Shown here: piece by piece, positions 7,705 through 15,659 of the stretch
How positions within the stretch are numbered: position 1 is the first letter of the stretch
How the letters are laid out: every line of letters starts with the position of its first letter
From: Spirochaetaceae bacterium UBA6089
GTDB taxonomy: Bacteria > Spirochaetota > Spirochaetia > Treponematales > Rectinemataceae
Length of the DNA stretch: 20,114 bases
Assembly (NCBI GenBank): GCA_002435985.1
Contig: DIXD01000116.1
Span: forward strand, 1-20,114
Direction: 5' to 3'
Notes under the pieces: generated by a model
Database searches by the model: none
What the model was told of the DNA's origin: nothing
Seen by the model: the letters and a program-made list of their open reading frames with translations, nothing else
Made by a program: the position numbers and the translations under genes

Positions 7705-7733
7705 ATTTTATCACACATGAAGGCCGGTTTCCA
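7705..7733 (-). promoter_or_regulatory. Candidate promoter of the asparaginase-like/tetR unit
   Basis: On the minus strand TGGAAA (7733-7728) and TAAAAT (7710-7705) are 17 bp apart. The -10-like box ends 9 nt before the ATG at 7695, the same distance as in front of alaS, and no Shine-Dalgarno site is present. A leaderless or near-leaderless transcript is a reasonable inference. Confidence 0.35.
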
Positions 7734-7734
7734 G

Positions 7735-8185
7735 CATTTTTAAAGCCACGTTGTCTTTACTTCTATAACATATTACTTTAAAAATATTAAAACGATTTTT
7801 CAATTAGCCCTCTTGACTATTTTGGTGAGATTATTACTATTTTTACAAACGTATTGGATTTTATTATTAATATTTTGTTGTTTTTAAAGAGGTTTTTTAG
7901 AGTGGAATCTAAAAAAAAGCTACATTTTTTTTCGAGACATAATGCAGCAAGGCTTGTCATTGCTGCTTCTTTCTGTATTGCATCTTTTTTCTTAATATCA
8001 TCTTCGGCGACGTTATTCGAAAATAGAATTTTTTGGAATTCAAAGAATAACAGTTCGAGCATTTTATTCTCTATAAATATTGCAAACAACACTAGTTATG
8101 ATGATCCTATTTCAAGGTATTACATCAATACAGAAACTAAAGATCAGGTTTTAAAGTTTTTTTCTACAATTACAGATTCCGAGCA
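7735..8185. other. AT-rich patch in a GC-rich chromosome
   Basis: About 450 bp with long A and T runs, clearly lower in GC by eye than every neighbouring gene. It covers the intergenic region between the divergent asparaginase-like and transglycosylase genes and the first part of the transglycosylase. The change back to GC-rich codons falls near 8170-8200. I see no terminal repeats or mobile genes around it. Confidence 0.7.
7813..7840 (+). promoter_or_regulatory. Candidate promoter of the transglycosylase gene
   Basis: TTGACT (7813-7818, five of six to consensus) and TACTAT (7835-7840) are 16 bp apart in the AT-rich patch. A start near 7847 would leave a leader of about 55 nt before the GTG at 7902, or almost none before the TTG at 7854. 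AT-rich DNA yields chance matches, so confidence is limited. Confidence 0.4.
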
Positions 8186-8603
8186 TGTTGCAAAGGCGAT
8201 CCTCGACAACTCGGTGGAGCACAATATTAGGCCAAGCCTGGCCTTTGCCGTCGCCTATGTCGAGAGTCGCTACAACCCGAAAGCCCGCTCGAAGAACACC
8301 ACAGGCTCGCTCAACAGCGGTCTCTTTCAGCTGAACTCTTCTGTATTCGGGTGGGCGAGCGAAAAACTCATCTATGATCCCTACCACAACGCCGAACTCG
8401 GCCTCAGCCATCTGGAAGAATACCTCAGCCTGAGCGGCGACGAGTTTTCTGCGCTTGCGGCGTACAATGCGGGGGTGACGCGAGTCTCCGATGAAGGGGT
8501 CCCTGCAATGACGTTCCGGTATATTTCAGAGGTTTCCATCATGGAGCGCGCTATCATGAGCTTGTTTGTCGCCAGCATGGCGCTGAATGGCGGCACCTTC
8601 TAG
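7902..8603 (+). CDS. Membrane-anchored lytic transglycosylase (SLT domain)
   Basis: This protein probably cleaves peptidoglycan glycan strands outside the cytoplasmic membrane. From the GTG at 7902 it has 233 residues. A Lys-rich start (ESKKK) is followed by one hydrophobic segment beginning LVIAASFCIASFFLISS, a signal or anchor, then a low-complexity Asn/Ser region. The SLT (GH23-like) domain fills the second half: VAYVESRYNPKARS with the catalytic Glu, GLFQLNSSVFG (usually GLMQL), a helix around ELGLSHLEEYL, and ALAAYNAG. The GTG is preferred because GAGG (7889-7892) lies 9 nt before it. A TTG at 7854 in the same frame would add 16 hydrophobic residues and has no ribosome site. The first ~95 codons are very AT-rich and the SLT part is GC-rich, so the gene is a composition chimera. 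Confidence 0.85.
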   Translation: MESKKKLHFFSRHNAARLVIAASFCIASFFLISSSATLFENRIFWNSKNNSSSILFSINIANNTSYDDPISRYYINTETKDQVLKFFSTITDSEHVAKAILDNSVEHNIRPSLAFAVAYVESRYNPKARSKNTTGSLNSGLFQLNSSVFGWASEKLIYDPYHNAELGLSHLEEYLSLSGDEFSALAAYNAGVTRVSDEGVPAMTFRYISEVSIMERAIMSLFVASMALNGGTF

Positions 8604-8614
8604 GCTGCGGGCTT

Positions 8615-9235
8615 CTACTCTTTTGCGCGCTCTTCCTTACGACCACGCATGCTTCGGACAAAGGGCAAAAGGGCTTCGCGGAGGCCTGTGGCCTCTTTTC
8701 GCCCGAGTACTACCAGCCTGAAAACAGTAGCCTCCACCAACGCAAAGAATATTTCCACGGTGCCCTTGACCGATGTAGCCTCACTGAAATCGCCACGGCG
8801 CTTGCCTTCGATCACGATATCCGCGAGGATGTGGCGCATACGTACCGTCCGGCGGCGCACTTTTTCGTCGGGGTTCCCTCCTGAAGCCTTGAGCCTCAGC
8901 AGATAGTCCATGACGACCGAGAGCAGTTTCGACTCTTTTTCGCATGCATCGACGAGGATTTCGCCGATCTTCAGTATCTTTTCTTCGCTGTCCACAGTCT
9001 CGTCGCGGGCGACTGCCGCGATTTCGGATTCGAGCGAGCTGAGAAAACGTTTGATGCTTTCGGCAAAAATTTGTTTTTTATTGTCAAAATACAGATAGAG
9101 GATGGTGCGGGTTATGCCACAGCGCTCGGCGATCTTCTGAAACGTCGTATCTTCATAGCCCTCTTCGACGAACACATCGAGAGCTTTCTCAAGGATCTCC
9201 TGTTTGCGTTTTTCATGCACAACTTGCCCTGACAA
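8615..9235 (-). CDS. TetR/AcrR-family transcriptional regulator, TTG start
   Basis: A 206-residue TetR-like protein when started at the TTG at 9235-9233. That start is chosen because AGGAGG (9246-9241) lies exactly 5 nt upstream; the in-frame ATG at 9292 would add 19 residues resembling no TetR N-terminus and would cover the promoter. The DNA-binding domain spans about 8-60: RKQEILEKALDVFVEEGYED, then TTFQKIAERCGITRTILYLYF with the helix-turn-helix, then DNKKQIFAESI. The C-terminal ligand domain is generic and the effector unknown. The stop lies 11 bp from the convergent transglycosylase stop. Upstream it faces the GH13-addB-addA operon across a 126-bp region with an inverted repeat, so autoregulation and control of that operon are plausible. 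Confidence 0.92.
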   Translation of the reverse strand: MSGQVVHEKRKQEILEKALDVFVEEGYEDTTFQKIAERCGITRTILYLYFDNKKQIFAESIKRFLSSLESEIAAVARDETVDSEEKILKIGEILVDACEKESKLLSVVMDYLLRLKASGGNPDEKVRRRTVRMRHILADIVIEGKRRGDFSEATSVKGTVEIFFALVEATVFRLVVLGRKEATGLREALLPFVRSMRGRKEERAKE

Positions 9236-9240
9236 AATGA

Positions 9241-9246
9241 CCTCCT
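9241..9246 (-). promoter_or_regulatory. Shine-Dalgarno site fixing the TTG start of the second TetR
   Basis: AGGAGG on the minus strand, 5 nt before the TTG at 9235. It is the strongest ribosome site in this region and outweighs the upstream ATG at 9292, which has none. Confidence 0.8.
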
Positions 9247-9252
9247 CTGTAA

Positions 9253-9281
9253 ATATGTTGTTATAGTAGCATAGAACATAT
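9253..9281. promoter_or_regulatory. Inverted repeat in the TetR/GH13 divergent region, possible operator
   Basis: ATATGTT (9253-9259) and its exact reverse complement AACATAT (9275-9281) flank a 15-bp centre, giving 29 bp overall. It overlaps a weak minus-strand promoter-like pair (TTGTCC 9292-9287, 18 bp, TACTAT 9268-9263) in front of the TetR gene. TetR proteins commonly repress their own divergent promoter, so this is a candidate operator. The 7-bp arms are AT-rich and could occur by chance. Confidence 0.4.
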
Positions 9282-9314
9282 CCGCAGGACAATGCGTATT
9301 TTCTGCGTTCTTTG

Positions 9315-9343
9315 TTGCCTGCAGGCAGAATAGCGAGTATAGT
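9315..9343 (+). promoter_or_regulatory. Candidate promoter of the GH13-addB-addA operon
   Basis: TTGCCT (9315-9320) and TATAGT (9338-9343) are 17 bp apart. The -10-like box ends 18 nt before the ATG at 9362. A start near 9350 would keep AGGAG (9350-9354), 7 nt before the ATG. This is the only promoter-like sequence I see ahead of the three large genes. Confidence 0.5.
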
Positions 9344-9361
9344 TATCAGAGGAGCAGGGCA

Positions 9362-12300
9362 ATGGCATTACAGATACGCAGAATCTTGCGATCGCAGAAC
9401 ACACCTCCAAAACACCTCTGGATGCCTTCCGGGGCAATCGCGATACCCGATGCCGTCTCGGCGCGCCTCCTTGCACAGAAATTTCAGTTTTCTGCCGGAG
9501 AGCTACGGGCGCTCGCCCTCATCGACGATGCAGCCCGGATTATCATCGAACTGTATCGAACGCAACGCTCAACAATGCTCGAGCAGATGCTGCGTCCGGC
9601 CTTTGCTTCCCCGGAGGAACACGCCGCGCTCAATCAAGTGCTTCAAGCCTTGGCGGTCGAATTTCCGCCGGCATCGATTTACGATGGTCTTGCGGAGCCG
9701 GAAGATTGGCTCGAATCCTCCACCGCCATCAAAGAAAGGGCAAAGCCCCATCGCGAACTCGCCATAGAGCAACTTGTACTGATCCGTCTCTTCAACGAAA
9801 ATCCGGCATGTGGATCCTACCGAATACTCTTCGACGACGGCGTATCGCCCTCCGGGACCACCAGCCCCGGCACAATTTCGGCGAAGGCCCCCTATCTGAA
9901 AGTCTTTGCGCGCATCGAAGAGGCGCTGAAGACGCTCCCGGGCCTTTCATACAACAATGGCAAACCCCTCGATTTGATCAGTTTTCTGAGAGAGCCTGCG
10001 AGGAAGGCCCCTTCCTCTCTCAAGGCACAGCTCGAGTGGATCATCAAAAATTGGGGCGACCTTCTCGGCGATTTCCGGCTCACGCTTCTGGCCGGCATCG
10101 ACATGATCAACGAGGAGACTGTGCCGCGCTTTCCTCCAGGCCCGGGGCCTATGCAGGCGTATCGCTATCGCAGCACCTTGCACGAATACGAAAAATTCAG
10201 TCCCGATAGAAATTGGATGCCGTCGGTCGTGCTCCTTGCGAAAAATACGCTCGTGTGGCTGGACCAGTTGTCGAAGTTCTACGGAAAAGAGATATCCAGA
10301 CTCGACCAGATCCCGGAAGAAGAGCTCATCACCATTGCGGAGCGAGGCATCAACGGGCTCTGGCTCATCGGCATATGGCAACGGAGCCCCGCAAGCAAAA
10401 AAATAAAGGAACTCTGCGGCAACCCTGACGCCGCGGCATCGGCGTACTCCCTCTTCGACTACGAGATAAGCCCCGAACTCGGCGGCTGGGAAGCTCTCGA
10501 TGACTTTAGAGAGCGCTGCAGGCGCTACGGCATTCGACTGGCGGCAGACATGGTGCCCAATCACACGGGCATCGACTCGCTGTGGATCAGGACGAGGCCG
10601 GAGCTTTTCATGAGCCTGCCGTATTGTCCGTACCCAGGCTATACCTTCAACGGTCCGGACCTTTCGAGCGACCCTTCCATCGGCATTTGGCTGGAAGACC
10701 ATTACTTCAACCGCAGCGACGCCGCGGTTGTGTTCAAGAGGCTCGATCGGCACAGCGGAGAAGTCCGCTACATCTACCACGGGAACGACGGCAGCGGCAT
10801 GCCATGGAACGACACCGCGCAGCTGGACTTTCTTAACCCTGCGGTGCGCGAGGCAGTGAAGGAGCGCATTTTCCACGTCGCTTCCCATTTCAACATCATC
10901 CGCTTCGATGCGGCGATGGTCCTCGCGAAGCAGCACATCCGTCGCCTCTGGTATCCTGCACCCGGCGCAGGCGGTGCGATTCCTTCGCGCTCCGAGCACA
11001 GTATGAGCGACGAGGCCTTCGACAGGGCAATGCCGAACGAGTTCTGGCGCGAGGTGGTGGACCTCTGCGCGGAAAAGGCCCCCGATACGCTCCTTCTCGC
11101 CGAGGCTTTCTGGCTCATGGAAGGCTACTTTGTCCGCACGCTGGGCATGCACCGCGTGTACAACTCGGCCTTCATGAACATGCTCAAGGACGAAAAGAAC
11201 TCCCTCTATCGACTCACCATCAAGAATACCCAGGAATTCGATCGTGGCATCCTGAAGCGCTTTGTCAATTTCATGAGCAACCCCGACGAGCAGACCGCTG
11301 TCGCACAGTTCGGCAAGGGTGACAAATACTTCGGTGTTGCGATGATGCTGGCCACCATGCCGGGGCTGCCCATGATCGCCCATGGTCAGATCGAAGGTTT
11401 CAGCGAAAAGTACGGTATGGAATTCAGGCGCTCGTATTGGAACGAGAGCCCCGACCAAGACCTCATCGCGCGGCACGAGCGCGAAATCTTTCCGTTGTTT
11501 CGCATAAGAGCGCTCTTCTCGGAGGTGGAGCACTTCTATCTTTTCGACTACATGCGGGATGACTCCACAATCGACGAGAATGTCTTTGCCTACACCAACG
11601 GACAAGGAGAGCAGCGCGCACTCGTATTCTACAACAACCACTGGGAGCGCACCTCCGGACGCATTCATACGTCCTGTGCGTTTGCACAGAAAACGCCACA
11701 GGGTACCAAGCATCTCGAAACCGTAACGCTGGCCCAGGCTCTCGGCGTGGAAGCCGCGCCGGACAACTATGTCATACTGCACGAAATCCGTTCGGGCCTT
11801 TGGTACATCCACCGGAGCAAAGATATCGCCGAACATGGACTTTCGGTGCCGCTCGAGGGCTATCAGAGCAAGGTCTTTCTCGAGATTGCGAACGTGCACG
11901 ACACCGAGGGCCGCTATGCCAGGCTCTACGAGATTGTCGACTCGAAGGGCATCGCAGACCTCGACGATGCACTTCTCGAGGCGGATCAGCCCGACCTTTT
12001 CAGGGGGCTCCACAATGCGATCGGCAGTCTGAGCAATGTCGAAGCGGTATCGGACCTCTCTAAGGCCGAGGCCATCCAGCGAGCGTCGATATTCTCGGAG
12101 ATGTTCTTCTCTCGGCTCTGTGCCGTGGCTGGTAAGGATGACAGCTATGCCGCTTCCAGAAGTGAGGCTGTCCGAAGTGCCGTTTCTTGGCTTAAAACCG
12201 TGCTCGCCGTCTTATACCGTCCGGACGCGATCGAAATGGAGGCCACGGTGCTGCAGCTCGACAATCCGCGATCCAGACTCATTCTGTTGGTCTATTCGTT

Positions 12301-12844
12301 TATGGAGGCGTTGGGGAAATCCTTTACTGCAGACGGCTTCCACCCAGAGGTCGGCCGCGTGATCGAGGAATATCTCATCGCAAAGAAACTCAAGGAACGT
12401 GCGGTGGAGTTGAGCCGCACGATGCCCGAAGCCGAAGAGGACCGCGATATTTCGATGAGCATCGAGGTGGCAATCGCCTGGGCACTGAGAAAAGACAGAC
12501 GGCTCGCCAACCTCGAAACGACATCCTCCCCCAGTGCGTGGCTGCAGAGCAGCGCGCATGAGATCCTTCGGTGGAGCTTTTCCGATTCGCTCATGCGCGC
12601 TGCTCTCGGAGTAAATCATTATAGAGGAATAGAATATTTCCACAAGGAACGTTTCGAAATCTTTGCGTGGCTGCTGCCGGCCTGTGCGTGGATCGACTCG
12701 ATCGGTCCGAACGGGTCCGGTATGGGGGAAAAAGAATTGGCTTTGTGGAAGGATTTGACCACACTGCTGATCGATCAGGCTGCGGATGCAGGGTACATGA
12801 CAAACGCCATGCTCGAGAAGGCTGCATCGGCTGCCCGCGTATAA
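9362..12844 (+). CDS. Large alpha-amylase family (GH13-like) protein
   Basis: A 1160-residue cytoplasmic protein with no signal peptide. A GH13 barrel occupies roughly residues 290-780. Region I is DMVPNHTG at 396-403, region II IIRFDAAMV at 512-520 (nucleophile D516), and region III LLLAEAF at 577-583 (acid/base E581). Region IV is FMSNPDEQ at 637-644 (D642), where the usual NHD is NPD. TMPGLPMIAHGQIEG follows at 665-679, matching the usual LPGxPxxxxGxE segment. The ~290-residue N-terminal part and the ~300-residue C-terminal part (rich in helices and acidic residues) match nothing I can name. Catalytic Asp/Glu/Asp are intact, so glycoside hydrolysis or transfer on an alpha-glucan is likely; the substrate is unknown. 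GAGGAG (9349-9354) supports the ATG. addB follows 2 bp after the stop. Confidence 0.85.
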   Translation: MALQIRRILRSQNTPPKHLWMPSGAIAIPDAVSARLLAQKFQFSAGELRALALIDDAARIIIELYRTQRSTMLEQMLRPAFASPEEHAALNQVLQALAVEFPPASIYDGLAEPEDWLESSTAIKERAKPHRELAIEQLVLIRLFNENPACGSYRILFDDGVSPSGTTSPGTISAKAPYLKVFARIEEALKTLPGLSYNNGKPLDLISFLREPARKAPSSLKAQLEWIIKNWGDLLGDFRLTLLAGIDMINEETVPRFPPGPGPMQAYRYRSTLHEYEKFSPDRNWMPSVVLLAKNTLVWLDQLSKFYGKEISRLDQIPEEELITIAERGINGLWLIGIWQRSPASKKIKELCGNPDAAASAYSLFDYEISPELGGWEALDDFRERCRRYGIRLAADMVPNHTGIDSLWIRTRPELFMSLPYCPYPGYTFNGPDLSSDPSIGIWLEDHYFNRSDAAVVFKRLDRHSGEVRYIYHGNDGSGMPWNDTAQLDFLNPAVREAVKERIFHVASHFNIIRFDAAMVLAKQHIRRLWYPAPGAGGAIPSRSEHSMSDEAFDRAMPNEFWREVVDLCAEKAPDTLLLAEAFWLMEGYFVRTLGMHRVYNSAFMNMLKDEKNSLYRLTIKNTQEFDRGILKRFVNFMSNPDEQTAVAQFGKGDKYFGVAMMLATMPGLPMIAHGQIEGFSEKYGMEFRRSYWNESPDQDLIARHEREIFPLFRIRALFSEVEHFYLFDYMRDDSTIDENVFAYTNGQGEQRALVFYNNHWERTSGRIHTSCAFAQKTPQGTKHLETVTLAQALGVEAAPDNYVILHEIRSGLWYIHRSKDIAEHGLSVPLEGYQSKVFLEIANVHDTEGRYARLYEIVDSKGIADLDDALLEADQPDLFRGLHNAIGSLSNVEAVSDLSKAEAIQRASIFSEMFFSRLCAVAGKDDSYAASRSEAVRSAVSWLKTVLAVLYRPDAIEMEATVLQLDNPRSRLILLVYSFMEALGKSFTADGFHPEVGRVIEEYLIAKKLKERAVELSRTMPEAEEDRDISMSIEVAIAWALRKDRRLANLETTSSPSAWLQSSAHEILRWSFSDSLMRAALGVNHYRGIEYFHKERFEIFAWLLPACAWIDSIGPNGSGMGEKELALWKDLTTLLIDQAADAGYMTNAMLEKAASAARV

Positions 12845-12846
12845 GT

Positions 12847-15657
12847 ATGGAACGCTACACTGCCCTCATCGAGACGCCCATAGGCGCCGATATCTGCCGG
12901 CACCTGGAAAATCAGAGCGCGATATTCGTATTTCCTTCACAAGAGAGCGCGAATTCGTGGGCGGAGGCGCTGGTGAAATCGGGCGCCTGCAGGGCGATGG
13001 CTCTCGACCGTTTCTTTGGCTTTGAACATTTCCTGCGACACTGCACCGTGCTGCGGGAGCATGGGGCTTTCCGCATAATCCAGCCGGTCGACACGTGGGC
13101 ATGGGCCATCGAAGCGCTCAACGCACGAGAAACCAGCCCTGAAAATGCGCTGTCCCTTACGTGGCTCCTACCGTCCACAGAGGTATCGACATCTCAGGTT
13201 TCCATGCTGGTGGGGCTCATTCCAAGTCTGTACGAAGTCGAAGCCTTGCGGGAAGGCTGGGTCCCGACTTTCCCCTACGGTTTTCTACAGGAAGAGTTCG
13301 AAGAACTCACCCTGTTGGCACGCCACTATCGAAACTATCTGGACCAAAACCACCTTCTCGACGGACATCTGGCTCCGCTCGTACTGCCGCCGGGAGTAGA
13401 AGTGCACGCATATGGCCTTAGGGCGGACTTTGCGCGGCTTGGCTTCGCAGGGGGGGCTTGGGAAAGCTCTGGGGGAGGAGCTCGGCTCGTGTTTCCGGAC
13501 GTCGCCGACAATACGCACATCATCGACAAGACGAGCATCCCTTCCCCCTTCTCCTCTCCATACTATGAATTCGACTCCTTTCTTTCGGAAATCGAAACCG
13601 TGCTGACCGAAATCTCCACGGAGATCTCGCAGGGCTATGAGCCTGAGGATATCGCGATCTCGGTCTGTCGTCTCAACGGCCAGAAAGCCGCATGGATTCG
13701 CCAGACCGCCGAGGCATTCCGCATACCTGTCTCGGTCCGATGGGGCGAACCGCTTTCGCTGACAGCCTTCGGACGCCTTCTGCAGGCGATTCAGAGTGCA
13801 TCGCGCGAGGGGCTGACCCTCGATTCGATTGATGCCTTCTGTGCCGTCGAAAGCATCAAAAGCCGCAACCCCGGCGGATGGAATACACTACGCCATACTG
13901 CGCTGCGCGCACACATTCCCTCGCCGTCGCCGGATGCGGACTACGTCCACCGCCTGTGGAAAGAATCGGAACAGATTGGCCTCTGTATGCCGGAATGCGC
14001 ACAGATGTACGAAAGACTCTGGCAGGACATCTGCGGCATCACAAGGGCAGAATCTTTCTCGCGTCTGTACGAGCAAGTGTTGATTTTCCTCGAACATTGG
14101 GTGGACACGAGTCGATTCAGCGCCGACATCCACACGGACCGGTCTATGCGCATGGCCCTCGACGAACTGCAGTCGTGGATGGAGCGCGAGACAACGCTGC
14201 GGCTCGGCCCTTTCATGCCCTTCGAGCTGTATATGACGGCACTGAGCGCAAAAACTTACATCCCGCTGCTGGAGGAGAACGCGGTGCGCGTGTACGATTT
14301 CAGAACAGCCTCCGCACTCGCGTCGGCTGTACAGTACGTCATCGGAGCATCCCACACTGGGCTGGCTCCCTCGCTGGGAAATCCGAGCGCGCTGCCGCCA
14401 GAGCTGTCTGCCATCGTCGTCCCGAAGGTGGAGGCCGACATCGGAGAACTTCTGGCGATGCACAACATTGGGCACACAGCATATTCTTTTGCGCGTGAGG
14501 GGCTCGAGGGCTATGAGGTGGCCCACCCCCTCTTTGGACCGCCATCCAGAAAGGTGGCGAAAACGATGCACCCCTTCCGCCCATCGAGGGACTCGCCGGG
14601 AGAGTCGCCGAGGAACTCGTCTGAGAGGACAACTAGGACACACAGCTATTCGAACCCCTACCCCGTCGATCCAAAGGTGTCGACCAGATTTTTGCAGGCG
14701 ACCCAGAGTTTCGATTTCGAAAAAATGCTGGTTGTATTCAGCCCCCATTCTCTGAAAGACCGAGTGCGCTGCGCATTCCGCTGGTTCGCACAGAGAATCG
14801 ACCTTGTGGATATCTACTCGAACGACGACATGGCGCGCATTGTCGGCGATTTTCTGCATGCAACGTATCAGCGCACCATACAGAGCCTCCCCCAGCACCC
14901 GTCCGAAGCCGAGGATTCGGCGCTGTTCGGCAAGGCCTTCGAAACTGCCGCCCGCATCACTCTGACAAAAATTTTTGCAGAATATGGGCCGGGCGTACGC
15001 CCCTCGCTTCAGACGCTCATCGACCGAACTCGTCATCGCCTAGAAAAACTCTGGGATTTTGAGCGCAAGACCTTCCAGGGCTATACACGCAAAGGCTTCG
15101 AAGTACAAGTCTCGTCCACGTTCGAGCGCGAAGGCGCGCTCCTTCATGGGAGAATAGACTGTGTTTTCAGCCGGACCGACGAGAGCCTCGGCAACACACC
15201 ATGCTATATTATCGTGGACTACAAGAAAAATCGCATCCCCTTCCTCTCGGAGATGAAGATCCGCGCACAAAAAACCGACCGCGACGAACTCGAATCCCAA
15301 GGCGGCACAGAGTCGGAAGACAGTGGAGAAGGCCTCGGCATCGAGGAAATACAGCTTCCGTCCTACGCGCTTATGCTAGAAATGTCGGGAGGAATTGTAG
15401 AGGGAGCCCTGTACTGGTCGATAGAGAAGGCCGAACCGGTGGCCTATCTTAGGCCGCCAGCCGCGGTGTCCATCAGGTCGGCTTACACAAGGAGAGAAGA
15501 CACAGCCCCCGTGCGGGCAGCAATGCTTGACATGCTCGCCTCCGCTGCAGGTGCGGTGCGGCGCGGTGAACTGCTCGACCCAGCCCCCGACAGGGAGGCC
15601 TGCAGCGACTGCCCATATAAGCCGCTCTGCAGATACTGGTATTTTCTGGAGTTATAG
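12847..15657 (+). CDS. addB: AddB/RexB-like exonuclease subunit with Fe-S cysteines
   Basis: A 936-residue protein, the likely AddB-type partner of the downstream AddA, resecting double-strand DNA ends for recombination. The C-terminal PD-(D/E)xK nuclease shows LHGRIDCVF with D771, IIVDYKKN with D791 and K793, and the QxxxY motif Q836LPSY840. The four cysteines of the AddB iron-sulfur cluster are in place: C642 in SLKDRVRCAFRWF (family form CPF) and C919-x2-C922-x5-C928 at the C-terminus. The N-terminal helicase-like region has no Walker A motif, so it is probably an inactive helicase fold as in RecC. A Ser/Pro/Arg-rich linker spans about 576-612. The start is the ATG 2 bp after the GH13 stop; no ribosome site is visible, so translation is probably coupled. 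An in-frame upstream ATG at 12667 lies inside the GH13 gene and is rejected. Confidence 0.88.
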   Translation: MERYTALIETPIGADICRHLENQSAIFVFPSQESANSWAEALVKSGACRAMALDRFFGFEHFLRHCTVLREHGAFRIIQPVDTWAWAIEALNARETSPENALSLTWLLPSTEVSTSQVSMLVGLIPSLYEVEALREGWVPTFPYGFLQEEFEELTLLARHYRNYLDQNHLLDGHLAPLVLPPGVEVHAYGLRADFARLGFAGGAWESSGGGARLVFPDVADNTHIIDKTSIPSPFSSPYYEFDSFLSEIETVLTEISTEISQGYEPEDIAISVCRLNGQKAAWIRQTAEAFRIPVSVRWGEPLSLTAFGRLLQAIQSASREGLTLDSIDAFCAVESIKSRNPGGWNTLRHTALRAHIPSPSPDADYVHRLWKESEQIGLCMPECAQMYERLWQDICGITRAESFSRLYEQVLIFLEHWVDTSRFSADIHTDRSMRMALDELQSWMERETTLRLGPFMPFELYMTALSAKTYIPLLEENAVRVYDFRTASALASAVQYVIGASHTGLAPSLGNPSALPPELSAIVVPKVEADIGELLAMHNIGHTAYSFAREGLEGYEVAHPLFGPPSRKVAKTMHPFRPSRDSPGESPRNSSERTTRTHSYSNPYPVDPKVSTRFLQATQSFDFEKMLVVFSPHSLKDRVRCAFRWFAQRIDLVDIYSNDDMARIVGDFLHATYQRTIQSLPQHPSEAEDSALFGKAFETAARITLTKIFAEYGPGVRPSLQTLIDRTRHRLEKLWDFERKTFQGYTRKGFEVQVSSTFEREGALLHGRIDCVFSRTDESLGNTPCYIIVDYKKNRIPFLSEMKIRAQKTDRDELESQGGTESEDSGEGLGIEEIQLPSYALMLEMSGGIVEGALYWSIEKAEPVAYLRPPAAVSIRSAYTRREDTAPVRAAMLDMLASAAGAVRRGELLDPAPDREACSDCPYKPLCRYWYFLEL

Positions 15658-15659
15658 CG

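Noticed and set aside
7691..7721. TTCAT ... ATGAA inverted repeat and repeated CACAT units before the asparaginase-like gene, considered as a second TetR site
   Set aside because: Arms of only 5 bp, 21 bp apart, in AT-rich DNA; little similarity to the 18-bp palindrome.
7817..8092. A 91-codon minus-strand frame in the AT-rich patch
   Set aside because: It overlaps the N-terminal part of the transglycosylase, and its Lys/Ile/Phe-rich product mirrors the A/T runs. No domain or ribosome site supports it.
8604..8614. Possible bidirectional terminator between the convergent transglycosylase and TetR genes
   Set aside because: Only 11 bp separate the stops, and no GC-rich stem followed by a T run is visible there.
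9236..9292. N-terminal extension of the second TetR from the ATG at 9292
   Set aside because: The 19 extra residues are Cys/Tyr-rich and unlike TetR proteins, and a strong ribosome site points to the TTG at 9235.
9947..12013. A 688-codon open frame on the minus strand inside the GH13 gene
   Set aside because: It lies fully antisense to a gene with clear GH13 motifs, has no recognisable domain, and long antisense frames are expected where third codon positions are GC-rich.
12667..12846. N-terminal extension of AddB from an ATG at 12667
   Set aside because: It would overlap 178 bp of the GH13 C-terminus in another frame; the ATG at 12847, 2 bp after the GH13 stop, fits the operon spacing.
13888..15036. 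A 382-codon minus-strand frame opposite addB
   Set aside because: Antisense shadow of the conserved nuclease gene; Cys/Arg/His-rich composition typical of a mirrored frame.
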